A stretch of 64,000 bases of DNA from Glycocaulis alkaliphilus (lineage in GTDB: Bacteria > Pseudomonadota > Alphaproteobacteria > Caulobacterales > Maricaulaceae): the NCBI RefSeq assembly GCF_004000605.1, contig NZ_CP018911.1, positions 930,001 to 994,000 on the forward strand, in the 5' to 3' direction. Below, piece after piece: positions 52,615-61,228 of the stretch. Each line of letters starts with the position of its first letter. The stretch's first letter is position 1. A model generated the notes under the pieces. That model saw nothing but the letters and a program-made list of their open reading frames with translations. It did not search any database and had not been told where the DNA came from. The position numbers and the translations under genes are program-made.

Positions 52615-52923
52615 ATGGCCAGTGACGGCGAAGACTATGTCTATGACGAGGCCACCGGCGAGTGGCTGAGCCCTGAAGAGGCCGCTGCAAAAGCGCCAGC
52701 GTCCGGCTCTGTCGAAGTGCGCGATTCGGTCGGCAACCTGCTGGCCGATGGTGACAGCGTAACCCTCATCAAGGATCTGACCGTCAAGGGCGCGGGCCAG
52801 ACGCTGAAGCGTGGCACGGTGATCAAGACCATCCGCCTGACCGGCGATCCGCAGGAAATCGATTGCCGCCATCCCGGCATCAAGGGCCTGGTGCTGCGCG
52901 CGGAGTTCGTGAAGAAGGTCTAG
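52615..52923 (+). CDS. yjdM: YjdM (PhnA)-family protein lacking the N-terminal zinc ribbon
   Basis: 102 residues. The C-terminal two-thirds is the PhnA/YjdM domain: VRDSVGNLLADGDSVTLIKDLTVKGAGQTLKRGTVIK split across 35-75, ending VLRAEFVKKV. In E. coli YjdM the first 40 residues hold a CPxC zinc ribbon; here they read DYVYDEATGEWLSPEEAAAK with no cysteines. The gene follows gshA with AAGGAG as ribosome site. The family name alkylphosphonate uptake is historical and function is uncertain. Confidence 0.88.
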   Translation: MASDGEDYVYDEATGEWLSPEEAAAKAPASGSVEVRDSVGNLLADGDSVTLIKDLTVKGAGQTLKRGTVIKTIRLTGDPQEIDCRHPGIKGLVLRAEFVKKV

Positions 52924-52988
52924 CGTGATCTGTCTTCCAAAAAGGGGGCACGGTCCTTAGTGACGTCGTACGTCGGGGTTTGATCCCC

Positions 52989-53092
52989 CGCCCTTCGAGA
53001 CGGCCTTCGGCCTCCTCAGGATGAGGGATCAAACGCTGCGGCCCTCATCCTGAGGGCGAGCGCAGCGAGCGTCTCGAAGGATGAGGGCCGCA
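52989..53092. repeat. Inverted pair of CCTTCGAGACG...CCTCAGGATGAGG repeats
   Basis: Two halves, CCCTTCGAGACGGCCTTCGG ending CTCAGGATGAGGG, and CCCTCATCCTGAGGGCGAGC ending GTCTCGAAGGATGAGGG, face each other and are mutually complementary (TCATCCTGAGG...CGTCTCGAAGG). This motif is common in intergenic DNA of several alphaproteobacteria, and here makes one large hairpin. Confidence 0.8.
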
Positions 53093-53095
53093 AAA

Positions 53096-53127
53096 CAAAA
53101 ACCCCGGATGTTGCCATCCGGGGTTTT
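53096..53127 (+). terminator. Intrinsic terminator downstream of yjdM
   Basis: Stem CCCCGGATG/CATCCGGGG (53102-53110 with 53115-53123), loop TTGC, followed by TTTT. Very similar in sequence to the terminator at 44.7 kb. Confidence 0.88.
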
Positions 53128-53237
53128 CGTAAAACCAGCTGAAATCCCGGAAGCCCGAAGGGCTGTCCGGGACCTCGTGCAGGATAAAGCGGCGAAAGGC
53201 CCCGGGTCTCGCTCATGCTCGCCCGGGGTTTCAGCTC

Positions 53238-54284
53238 CTAATCCTCAAACATATCCGCAAAGCGCCGGCGCGGACGGTTTTTCCACGCGCCGCGATGGAA
53301 GACGTCAGAGACGATGACCGGGGCCACGGTGGTGGCTTCGGCAAACACCATCTGCTCCAGCGTGACATCGACCTTGCCCCAGCTGCACGCCTCTTTCAGC
53401 GTGGAGGAGGAGCAGGCGCCGTCGCGCACATCGGCAACCGTGATCTGCACGGCGTATTCGTGCATCGGCACTTCGTGGCCGAGGATTTCGGCGCAGACAA
53501 CAGTATCCTGCGCGAAGTTCTTCGGCACACCGCCGCCGACCATGAACAGGCCGGTTTTGCCAGCCTTGATCTTGATGTCGGTCAGCTCGCGGAAATCGGC
53601 TACGGCATCAATCGAGAGGTAGGGCTTCTTCGCCTTCATGCGCTCGACCTGGTGTTTCACGAGGCCAAAGCCCGCCGAGCAGTCGGCAAAGGCAGGCACG
53701 AAGATCGGCACGCCGTGACGATAGCATTCCTCGATGAGGGAGCCTTCCTTCTTGGCGTTGCCATCGGCGAGCCATTTGCCCATCGCCTTGATGAAGGCGC
53801 GGGACGAAATCGGCTTGGCGTCGAGGCTGTCAGCAATGTCACCGATCGTGTGGTCGGTGGTCTGCAGCTCTTCCTCGTCGATATAGGTGTCGTAGATCCG
53901 GTCGATATAGAGATCGCGCAAGACCCGGTCGTCCGGGATTTCGCGTGCCTGATAGTGCTTGAAGCCCAGAGCCTCGAAGAAATCCATGTCCACGATGGAT
54001 GCGCCGGTGGCAACGATGGCATCGACCATGTTGTTGCGCACCATGTCGCGCCACACGTGCATGCAGCCGCCTGCGCTCGTCGAACCGGCGAGGGTGAGGA
54101 TCACCGAGCAATCCGGATCGGCCACTGCCGCTTGCAGGATGCGCGCAGCGCGCGCAGCGTCGCGGCTGGAGAAGCTCATCTTCTCCCACGCATCAATGAT
54201 CACGCGGCCATCAAAGCTCGCAATATCGATATGCTCGACCGGGCTGGCCAGCAGCTCGGCCTTACGATTGGTTTGTTCAGTCAT
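53238..54284 (-). CDS. Deoxyhypusine synthase family protein (probable polyamine aminobutyl transferase)
   Basis: 348 residues, full length for the family. The NAD-site-like TLAGSTSAGGCMH and the active-site lysine motif EACSWGKVDV (Lys304, equivalent to the WGK lysine of eukaryotic enzyme) are present, so catalysis seems possible. Bacteria lack eIF5A, so the role is more likely homospermidine or related polyamine synthesis. It starts directly at the stop of the PLP decarboxylase gene (54284/54285), which strongly suggests that the two enzymes act in one polyamine pathway. Confidence 0.88.
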   Translation of the reverse strand: MTEQTNRKAELLASPVEHIDIASFDGRVIIDAWEKMSFSSRDAARAARILQAAVADPDCSVILTLAGSTSAGGCMHVWRDMVRNNMVDAIVATGASIVDMDFFEALGFKHYQAREIPDDRVLRDLYIDRIYDTYIDEEELQTTDHTIGDIADSLDAKPISSRAFIKAMGKWLADGNAKKEGSLIEECYRHGVPIFVPAFADCSAGFGLVKHQVERMKAKKPYLSIDAVADFRELTDIKIKAGKTGLFMVGGGVPKNFAQDTVVCAEILGHEVPMHEYAVQITVADVRDGACSSSTLKEACSWGKVDVTLEQMVFAEATTVAPVIVSDVFHRGAWKNRPRRRFADMFED

Positions 54285-55535
54285 TTACCGTCTCTTGATC
54301 AGGCGTTGCCGGCGGCGTCGCAGCCGGGTGAAGGGGACGACCGAGCCTTCGCTCTGCGGCTCGCTTTGGGGCGAGGCCAGCACGGGCTGATCGTACAGCG
54401 AAAGCCAAGGGTAGTCGGAAACCGTGACAGTCTCCACATCCCCGAAGCCATTAAAGCGCGTGGCCATTGCGGTGCCATAGGCACCCAGCATGCCAAACTC
54501 GATGACATCGCCTTCCTTAAGGTCGGCGGGCAGCTCGTACGGGCCGGGCATGGAATCGATGGAATCGCACGTAGGGCCATACAGCTTGAACGGCGCCGTC
54601 TGCGGGCTCAGCTCGCCATTGGCACGATGCACCCGCATCGGATAGCTCCAGCGCGCATGCACGATGTCGAACAGGCAGCCATAGGAGCCGTCATTCATGT
54701 AGACGGCATCGCCCTTGATCAGCTCCACGCGCGTCAGCACGGACACCGCCTCGGCGACGAGCGCGCGGCCCGGCTCGCACCACAGATCGGCGTTCTCCAG
54801 GACCATCATGTCCTCGAAGGCGTGCTCGATCGCTTTGACATAGTCTTCCAGCGGCGGCGGGGTAAGGCCGGGATAGATGGACGGAAAACCACCACCCACA
54901 TCCACAATGTCCACCGTGACACCAGCGCGCGCGATCAGGCGCGAGGCTTCCATCATGGCCGCGCGGTAGGCGCTGGGCGCCATGCACTGGCTGCCGACAT
55001 GGAAGCTGACGCCCAGCTCGTGCGCATGGGCACGGGCGAGCCGGATCAGATCGGGCGCTTCGGCTTCGGTCGCGCCGAACTTGCCCGCCAGCGGCAGCGT
55101 TGCGCCGTCATTGGACACGGCAAGGCGCACCACCAGTGTCAGGTCGCGGGCATAGCCGGTCTCCTGCAGGATTTTCTGCAGCTCGGCTTCGCAATCGAGG
55201 ACGAAGATCTTCACGCCATGGTCGTGATAGGCAGACGCAATGGCCCGCCGGCTCTTCACCGGGTGCATGAACGCCATTGTGGCGCCGGGACACCGGCTGG
55301 CAATCAGCTCAACCTCCGGCAGGGAGGCAACGTCGAACCAGCGATGACCCGCCGCGTACAGCGTATCAATCACCCATGGCGAAGGGTTCGCCTTCACGGC
55401 GTAGAGAACTTCACCCGGAAAATGTTCCTGGAACCAGCGGGACGCTACGGCCAGACGGTCAGGCCGCGCGCACGCGACCGGGCCATCGACGGGCCGAAGG
55501 CGGACCAGGTCCAGGGGCGTATGGTGCTCGGACAA
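54285..55535 (-). CDS. PLP-dependent ornithine/lysine/arginine-type decarboxylase (fold III)
   Basis: 416 residues, alanine-racemase-fold decarboxylase. PLP lysine Lys48 in YAVKANPSP; further motifs are FDVASLPEVELI, DVGGGFPSIYPG, CEPGRALVAEAV, GPTCDSID and FGMLGAYG, which together form the ornithine decarboxylase active site (CDSID matches the C-D-S motif). It probably makes putrescine for the DHS-family enzyme. The C-terminal 30 residues are basic and low in conservation. Divergent from phnC. Confidence 0.9.
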   Translation of the reverse strand: MSEHHTPLDLVRLRPVDGPVACARPDRLAVASRWFQEHFPGEVLYAVKANPSPWVIDTLYAAGHRWFDVASLPEVELIASRCPGATMAFMHPVKSRRAIASAYHDHGVKIFVLDCEAELQKILQETGYARDLTLVVRLAVSNDGATLPLAGKFGATEAEAPDLIRLARAHAHELGVSFHVGSQCMAPSAYRAAMMEASRLIARAGVTVDIVDVGGGFPSIYPGLTPPPLEDYVKAIEHAFEDMMVLENADLWCEPGRALVAEAVSVLTRVELIKGDAVYMNDGSYGCLFDIVHARWSYPMRVHRANGELSPQTAPFKLYGPTCDSIDSMPGPYELPADLKEGDVIEFGMLGAYGTAMATRFNGFGDVETVTVSDYPWLSLYDQPVLASPQSEPQSEGSVVPFTRLRRRRQRLIKRR

Positions 55536-55617
55536 CTCACGAGACCCCCTGTTAGCAGTTAACCCAATCCGGCATCGTCACCTCCGCCGGGACTGCGCAT
55601 TTAGGGCCTCGCTGCCG

Positions 55618-55642
55618 CGCTGTAAAGAGAAATTGCACAGCG
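55618..55642. promoter_or_regulatory. Inverted repeat CGCTGT-N13-ACAGCG between the decarboxylase and phnC
   Basis: An A/T-rich centre flanked by CGCTGT and ACAGCG, extended to GCCGC...GCGGC with a small asymmetry, in the 215-base region between divergent genes. Shape and place suit an operator of a dimeric regulator, but no factor is known. No Pho box is seen here. Confidence 0.4.
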
Positions 55643-55750
55643 GCACAACGACATGCGGCAACCGGTGCCGGAAAGGGTGGCACACACAGTTTCGTATGGC
55701 ATAACACGAACGCGCCAACGGCCCAAAAGTGCCGGGTGGAGGGGATAAAA

Positions 55751-56551
55751 ATGACAGCGAAGAGTCTCGCCTTGTCAGTTGACCAGGTTACGAAGACCTA
55801 CGGCACGGCGGTCGCCCTTTCCGGCGCCAGCCTGACCGTGGAGCCGGGCGAGATGGTGGCGCTGATCGGCGCTTCGGGTTCCGGCAAGTCCACCTTGCTG
55901 CGCCTGGCATCCGGTCTGGTGCTGGCCGATTCCGGTTCGGGTGCCATCCGGCTGTTTGGCGAGAAGGTGCAGGAAAACGGCAAGCTGTCGGCGCGTGTGC
56001 GCAGGGCGCGGGCCAAGGTCGGCTTCATCTTCCAGCAGTTCAATCTGGTCACACGCGCCAGCCTCTATGCGAACGCGATGCTGGGCTCGCTCGGGCAGAT
56101 TGCGCCCTGGCGCGGCATAACCGGCTCATTCCCCGATGATGTGCGCAAGCGCGCCATGGAAGCGCTGGAACGCGTGGGCGTCGCTGGCCATGCCGGCAAG
56201 CGCGCGGCGAATCTGTCTGGCGGCCAGCAGCAGCGCGGCGCGATTGCGCGCGCTCTGGTGCAGCGTGCCGAGGCGATTTTCGCCGACGAGCCCATTGCCT
56301 CGCTCGACCCTGTGTCCGCGCGCCGCGTGATGCGTCTTCTGGCGGAGCTGAACGAGCAGGACGGGCTGACCGTCGTGGTGACGCTCCACCAGGTCGACTA
56401 TGCGCTGAAATACTGCCGCCGTGCCGTGGCGCTAAAAGCTGGCGAGATCATCTATGACGGCCCCATCTCCGGGCTCACCCGTGAACGCCTGATCGAGATT
56501 TATGGCGATGAGTACCGCGATGTGATGGACGAGGAGCCTGTGCGCGCATGA
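55751..56551 (+). CDS. phnC: Phosphonate/phosphate ABC transporter ATPase PhnC
   Basis: 266 residues. Walker A GASGSGKST (about 36-44), Q-loop FQQFNLV, signature LSGGQQQR, Walker B IFADEPIASLDP and switch TLHQVDYA. The ATG at 55751 has a GGAGGGG site seven bases upstream; a GTG at 55736 would overlap that site. Overlaps the next gene by four bases. Serves the fused PhnD-PhnE protein as its cytoplasmic ATPase. Confidence 0.93.
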   Translation: MTAKSLALSVDQVTKTYGTAVALSGASLTVEPGEMVALIGASGSGKSTLLRLASGLVLADSGSGAIRLFGEKVQENGKLSARVRRARAKVGFIFQQFNLVTRASLYANAMLGSLGQIAPWRGITGSFPDDVRKRAMEALERVGVAGHAGKRAANLSGGQQQRGAIARALVQRAEAIFADEPIASLDPVSARRVMRLLAELNEQDGLTVVVTLHQVDYALKYCRRAVALKAGEIIYDGPISGLTRERLIEIYGDEYRDVMDEEPVRA

Positions 56552-58551
56552 TGAGCTTCGTCCGCATTCTGGCCGCCCTCGCGCTTGTTTGTGCCAGCGG
56601 TACTGCCCTCGCGCAGGAGCGTGAGCGTATCGTCTTCTCCGTTATCTCCACCGAACAGACCGAGGCCGTGGAGGCCCTGTGGCAGCCCTTCGTGGAAGAC
56701 ATGGAAGAGACAACCGGGCTCGATATCGAGCTGGTCTCGGCCATCGACTATGCCGGCGTCATCGAGGCGATGCGCTTTGGCCAGGTAGATGTGGGCTGGT
56801 TCTCCAATCTCTCCGGCCTGCAGGCGATCCGGCTGGCCGATGCCGAGGTGTTCGCCAAGACGCTCTATCCGGGCGGGCAGGAGGGGTATCGCTCCGTCAT
56901 CCTCGTGCGCGAGGACAGCCCCATCCGCACGCTGGAAGACCTGCTGGTCTGCGACGGCTCCATGTCCTTCGCCCTGGGGGATCCCAACTCCACATCCGGC
57001 ACGCTGGTGCCGCTGGCTTACATATTCGCGCCGCGCGGGATCGATCCGCAGTCCTGCTTTGCACAGGTGACCAACGCCAACCACGAACAGACCGCGCTCG
57101 CCGTCGTGAACGGGTTCGTGGATGCAGGCACGAACAATACCACCAATCTTGACCGGCTGGCCCAGACCCGGCCTGAAGCGCTGGCGGGCCTGCGCATTCT
57201 GTGGTCGTCCCCGCTGATCCAGACCGACCCCATCGTCTGGCGGCGTGATCTGTCCGAAGACGTCAAATCGGAGCTGCTGTCCTTTTTCCTGACCTATGGG
57301 TTTCGCGGCGATGCAGCACAGCGCGAATATGAGCAGGGTGTTCTCGACAATCTGTTCCTGGGCGGCTTCCTGCCAGCGACCGATGAGCATCTCCTGCCCA
57401 TCCGCCGTCTGGAGCTGATGCGCGATCTGGCAGAAACACAGGCCAGCGAAGCACTGGAAGAGGGCGAGCGCACGGCGCGCCTGGAGCAGGTCGAGCTCGC
57501 CATGCGCGAGCTGGCCGTTGAAGAGCGCCGGGTTGCCGTGCGTGATCTTGCCGACGATCTCATCGCTGCACGCTCACGCATGGATGCCGAACCGGATGCC
57601 GCCAGCGCCGACATCAATTCCCTGGTTTCCGCCTTTCTGGCCGCCCAGCCCCGTATCGAGGTGGAGCGCCGGATACGCCGGGTGACGGCTGGTGAGCTGA
57701 CGCGTGGCCTGATTGGTCTGGGGTCCGGGCTGGCGCTGTTTGCGGTCCTGATGATCCGCTCGCGCCCGCCACGTTTCGGCCCGTCCCGCCTGATGAGCGA
57801 CCGTCTGATCGATGCAGCCATCTGGTCGGGCCTGTTTGGCCTGCTGATCTGGAGCTTCTGGCCAGCGGAGATGTTCAAGCTTCCGCTTCTGGGGTCCAAT
57901 GCTCCGCGCATGGGCGAGTACATAGCCGGCTTCTTCCAGCTCGATCTGGACGGCTGGGAAACCTATGCCCGCCAGACCCTCATCACCGTGCAGATCGCGC
58001 TGTGGGGTACGGTTGTGGCCGTAATTGCCGCCATTCCGTTCGGCCTGCTGGCTTCACGCAATATCGCGCCGGTCTGGATCGTGCAGCCGGTACGCCGCCT
58101 GATGGACGCCTTCCGCGCCATCAATGAGCTGGTGGTGGCCGCAATCTTCGTGGCAGCCGTCGGCCTTGGCCCGTTTGCCGGGGTGATGGCGCTGGCGCTG
58201 CACACGACCGGCGTGCTGGCCAAGCTGTTCTCCGAGGCCGTCGAAGCCATTGATGACGGCCCTGTGGAGGGTGTGCGGGCAACCGGCGCCGGGCCCATGA
58301 ACGAGGTGGTTTGGGGCGTGATCCCGCAGGTCATTCCGCTCTGGGCCTCCTATGCGCTCTACCGTTTTGAGTCCAACACCCGCGCCGCAACCATTCTCGG
58401 TCTGATCGGGGCAGGCGGTATCGGTCAGGTGCTGATCCAGAACATCCGCTCGTTCGAGTACGGCAAGACGGCGACCATCCTCCTGATCATCATCGCAGCC
58501 GTGACGGCGGTGGACCTGATCTCGCAGATGCTGCGCCGCCGGCTGGTCTAA
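56548..58551 (+). CDS. PhnD-PhnE fusion: phosphonate/phosphate-binding domain joined to ABC permease
   Basis: 667 residues in one open frame. Signal peptide 1-22 (ends ALAQ); PhnD-type binding domain 23 to about 290, with VGWFSNLSG, LGDPNSTSGTLVP and the aromatic/Thr-rich ligand region; a charged coiled-coil linker about 292-345; a membrane helix 387-403; then a complete PhnE-type permease 415-667, with the EAA coupling loop EAVEAIDDGPVEGVRATGAG (about 563-583). PhnD and PhnE are normally separate genes. If membrane topology follows, the binding domain is tethered in the periplasm and its linker acts as a stalk. Overlap with phnC (ATGA) implies coupled expression. Confidence 0.9.
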   Translation: MMSFVRILAALALVCASGTALAQERERIVFSVISTEQTEAVEALWQPFVEDMEETTGLDIELVSAIDYAGVIEAMRFGQVDVGWFSNLSGLQAIRLADAEVFAKTLYPGGQEGYRSVILVREDSPIRTLEDLLVCDGSMSFALGDPNSTSGTLVPLAYIFAPRGIDPQSCFAQVTNANHEQTALAVVNGFVDAGTNNTTNLDRLAQTRPEALAGLRILWSSPLIQTDPIVWRRDLSEDVKSELLSFFLTYGFRGDAAQREYEQGVLDNLFLGGFLPATDEHLLPIRRLELMRDLAETQASEALEEGERTARLEQVELAMRELAVEERRVAVRDLADDLIAARSRMDAEPDAASADINSLVSAFLAAQPRIEVERRIRRVTAGELTRGLIGLGSGLALFAVLMIRSRPPRFGPSRLMSDRLIDAAIWSGLFGLLIWSFWPAEMFKLPLLGSNAPRMGEYIAGFFQLDLDGWETYARQTLITVQIALWGTVVAVIAAIPFGLLASRNIAPVWIVQPVRRLMDAFRAINELVVAAIFVAAVGLGPFAGVMALALHTTGVLAKLFSEAVEAIDDGPVEGVRATGAGPMNEVVWGVIPQVIPLWASYALYRFESNTRAATILGLIGAGGIGQVLIQNIRSFEYGKTATILLIIIAAVTAVDLISQMLRRRLV

Positions 58552-58578
58552 AGGGAACACGAAGAGCGGCCTTGCAGA

Positions 58579-58633
58579 TGACGCAGACGTGACACGATGT
58601 GCCGGCAAGATGTCACACAGCTGACATCTTGCC
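58579..58633 (+). promoter_or_regulatory. Pho-box-like repeats and inverted repeat upstream of pstS
   Basis: Two pairs of TGAC/TGTCA half-sites are spaced exactly 11 bases apart: TGAC at 58579 and 58590, and TGTCA at 58611 with TGACA at 58622. PhoB boxes have direct heptamers 11 bases apart (CTGTCAT), so control by phosphate starvation is plausible. The second pair also lies in a perfect inverted repeat, GGCAAGATGTCA and TGACATCTTGCC (58604-58615, 58622-58633), with a six-base loop, which could also end the phn transcript, though no T-run follows. Confidence 0.5.
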
Positions 58634-58678
58634 GTGCGAAGTGCGGTTCAGGTTTGTTCAACCCCGAAGGGTCAAAAC

Positions 58679-59821
58679 ATGAAATTTGCTGTTCTGTCTT
58701 GTGTCTCCGCCATCGCCATATCGCTGGCCATGGGGGCGCAAAGCGCCGAAGCGCAATCACGCGATTCGATCCGCATTGTCGGCTCGTCCACCGTGTTTCC
58801 GTTCACCACGGCGACCTCGGAAAACTTCGGCTCCACCTCCGGATTTCGTACGCCGGTCGTCGAATCGACTGGTACGGGCGGCGGCATGAATTTGTTCTGC
58901 GCTGGCGTAGGCCTGCGCCACCCGGACATCACAGGCGCCTCGCGCCGTATGCTGCCCGGTGAGTTCGAGCTTTGCCGGCGCAATGGCGTGACGGCTATCA
59001 CCGAAGTGCCGATTGGTTATGACGGTATCGTGGTCACCCGCGCATCCGGTACGCCGTCTGTCGATTTCCAGCGCCGCGATCTGTTCCTCGCGCTCGCCTT
59101 CACGATCCCCATGCCCGTAGACGACGCGGGTGAGGCGGTGTTCAGCACCAGCGGTCAGATACTCGCGGGCCGCGACTTCAACGATGTCGCCGGGTATTCG
59201 TGCGAAGCCTTCATTCCCAATCCGCACCGGCGCTGGTCGGATGTGTCCAATGATCTGCCGTCTGACCGGATCGAAGTGATCGGCCCGCCCCCGACCTCCG
59301 GCACGCGTGACAGCTGGATCGAACTTGGCATCCAGCCTGGCGCCCGCCAGATCGAGTGCCTCGACGCGCTGCGCGCCAGCGACCGTGCGCGTTTTGACGA
59401 GGTTTCCAGCCGTCTTCGCGAAGACGGGCCCTGGATTGATGGCGGTGAGAACGACAATGTGATCGTCCAGACGATCGCCAATTCCGCTACCGCTTTTGGT
59501 GTGTTCGGCTATTCCTATCTTGAACAGAATGCCGACCGTCTGACAGCGGCCACGATCGAGGGCGTCGAGCCGGAATATGATGACATCTCCGAAGGCGTTT
59601 ATCCGATTGCCCGCTCCATGTTTGTCTATGTGAAGAACCAGCATGTCGCGGCCGTTCCGGGTATCGCCGAATGGGTCGAGGAACTCACCAGCGAAGATGC
59701 TTTCGGGCCGTTCGGCTATCTGGCTGATCGCGGCCTGGTCGCACTGCCGGAGGCAGAACGCGACAGGGTTCGCGAGCATGCGCGCGCGCTCACGCCGCTG
59801 ACCGGCATTGAGGCGCACTAG
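58679..59821 (+). CDS. pstS: Periplasmic phosphate-binding protein PstS-like
   Basis: 380 residues with a signal peptide (about 1-25, ending AEAQS). The N-terminal phosphate-binding phrase is IRIVGSSTVFPFTTATSENFG, followed by VVESTGTGGGMNLFC and a second lobe with PPPTSGTRDSWIELG; this is the PstS family. pstC, pstA and pstB do not follow, so either they lie elsewhere or this protein pairs with another permease. Preceded by Pho-box-like repeats. It shares its neighbourhood with the phn transporter. Confidence 0.92.
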   Translation: MKFAVLSCVSAIAISLAMGAQSAEAQSRDSIRIVGSSTVFPFTTATSENFGSTSGFRTPVVESTGTGGGMNLFCAGVGLRHPDITGASRRMLPGEFELCRRNGVTAITEVPIGYDGIVVTRASGTPSVDFQRRDLFLALAFTIPMPVDDAGEAVFSTSGQILAGRDFNDVAGYSCEAFIPNPHRRWSDVSNDLPSDRIEVIGPPPTSGTRDSWIELGIQPGARQIECLDALRASDRARFDEVSSRLREDGPWIDGGENDNVIVQTIANSATAFGVFGYSYLEQNADRLTAATIEGVEPEYDDISEGVYPIARSMFVYVKNQHVAAVPGIAEWVEELTSEDAFGPFGYLADRGLVALPEAERDRVREHARALTPLTGIEAH

Positions 59822-59926
59822 CATCCGAGTGTTATCAACGCGCCGTTAAGCCCGCCGGGGCTATCCTGATACGCAAAGCCGGGCCCTTTCGGGGTCCGGC
59901 AAGGCGGCAAGGGCTCGACGCGCGCA

Positions 59927-61228
59927 ATGATTGGACGCCCCGTAACCTATCACCGGCTCTCGCAGGACGAGGTCGACAATATCTGCCTGCGTCACGCCAA
60001 CCTTTTGCAGGGGCGGATGAATGGCGCACGCGCGAGTTTCGCCTACAAGGTGATTGAGGGGCTGGACCTGTCTGGCCGCAATCTCACCGACGCCGATTTT
60101 TCCGGCGCTGTAATGGCCGGGGCCAATCTGGCGGGAACCAATTTCTCCAGCGCAAACCTGTTTGCTGCGGATCTGCGCCGGGCCAATCTGGCCGGGGCCA
60201 CCTTGCGCCGTGCGGACATGCGCGGCGCAATTCTGCGCGGCGCCAACCTCACCGGAGCCGATCTCAGCCAGGCCGATCTGCGCGAAGGGGCCATCGCCCA
60301 GGTGGATCGCGAAAAAGGCCTTGCCATCATCACCCATGAACAGCGCCCCAATGAGGCGGTGGAAGCCAATTTCAGCGGCGCCAACCTCACCAACTCGAAG
60401 ATGACCGGCGCCATCGCGCAGCGTGCAGACTTCTCCGACGCCGTGCTGATTGGCGCCCGGATGCAGCGGGCAAATTTGCGCGGTTCGCGCTTTCCCGGCG
60501 CCAATCTGGAAGGCGCAGACCTGTCCGGTGCGGACCTCACCGAAGCGGATCTGTCGCACACCGTGCTTATCGGGACGAAGCTCGATGCGGCGCACACGCG
60601 CGGCATGTGTACCGATGGCGCCCTGACGGACGCGCCCACCGGGCCCGAACTGGCTGCCGATGCCGATGAGACGGCAAAAGCCCTCGAAGCGCATGCCTTG
60701 TGGTGTGAGACCGGCGGCAAGCAGGGCGCGCCATCCACGTTTGATGGCGCGGACATGCGCGGCCTCAAGACCCTTTCAGGGCGCAATCTGACGGCGTTGC
60801 AGGCACGCGGCGCAACACTTTACGGGCTTGATCTGGGCGGCGCACAGCTGCAGGGCGCGCGCCTCGAAAAGGCTGATCTGCGCATGGCGTCCCTGCGTGG
60901 TGCAGACCTTCGCGGCGCTGACCTGACCGGCGCGCGGCTGAACAATGCTGATCTGCGCGGCGCCAAGATCGGCGCGCTGCTTCTGCCCAATGACCGCAAG
61001 CTGGCGGCAAGCCTTGCCGCCGCCGTTCTGCGCTATGCCGATCTCGAAGGGGCGGACATGCGCGACATCAGCGCGACTGGCGCTGATTTTTCCTATGCCA
61101 ACCTGAAAGATTGCGACGTACGCCGCGCTCGCTTTACGGGTTCATGCTTTACAGGGACAGCTCTGCCGGCTGATTTCCTTGAGCACGCTGACGACATTGC
61201 TGGCGCGGTTGATCTCAACGCCGCGTGA
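59927..61228 (+). CDS. Pentapeptide-repeat protein
   Basis: 433 residues. Two right-handed beta-helix blocks of A(N/D)LxG pentapeptides: about 46-110 plus 145-215, and about 260-405. They are separated by a spacer with AHTRGMCTDGALTDAPTG; the first block is broken by a short segment DREKGLAIITHEQRPNEAVE. The N-terminus (1-40) is helical and shared with alphaproteobacterial relatives, as I recall. No signal peptide, so cytoplasmic. Function unknown; some family members mimic DNA and bind gyrase, which is not supported here. Stands alone, 105 bases after pstS, and convergent to secA. Confidence 0.87.
   Translation: MIGRPVTYHRLSQDEVDNICLRHANLLQGRMNGARASFAYKVIEGLDLSGRNLTDADFSGAVMAGANLAGTNFSSANLFAADLRRANLAGATLRRADMRGAILRGANLTGADLSQADLREGAIAQVDREKGLAIITHEQRPNEAVEANFSGANLTNSKMTGAIAQRADFSDAVLIGARMQRANLRGSRFPGANLEGADLSGADLTEADLSHTVLIGTKLDAAHTRGMCTDGALTDAPTGPELAADADETAKALEAHALWCETGGKQGAPSTFDGADMRGLKTLSGRNLTALQARGATLYGLDLGGAQLQGARLEKADLRMASLRGADLRGADLTGARLNNADLRGAKIGALLLPNDRKLAASLAAAVLRYADLEGADMRDISATGADFSYANLKDCDVRRARFTGSCFTGTALPADFLEHADDIAGAVDLNAA

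Larger units (their letters stand above)
52924..53237. other. 314-base gap with repeat, terminator and hairpins
   Basis: No gene is seen. It contains a dispersed repeat (about 52989-53092), a rho-independent terminator (53096-53127), and a CCCCGGG...CCCGGGG hairpin near 53198-53226 before the convergent DHS-family gene. Confidence 0.7.

Noticed and set aside
53295-55562. A 755-codon open frame on the plus strand opposite the DHS-family and decarboxylase genes
   Set aside because: It is antisense to two well-supported genes, has no ribosome site, and its sequence (His/Arg-rich, repetitive) is a shadow of high-GC coding DNA.
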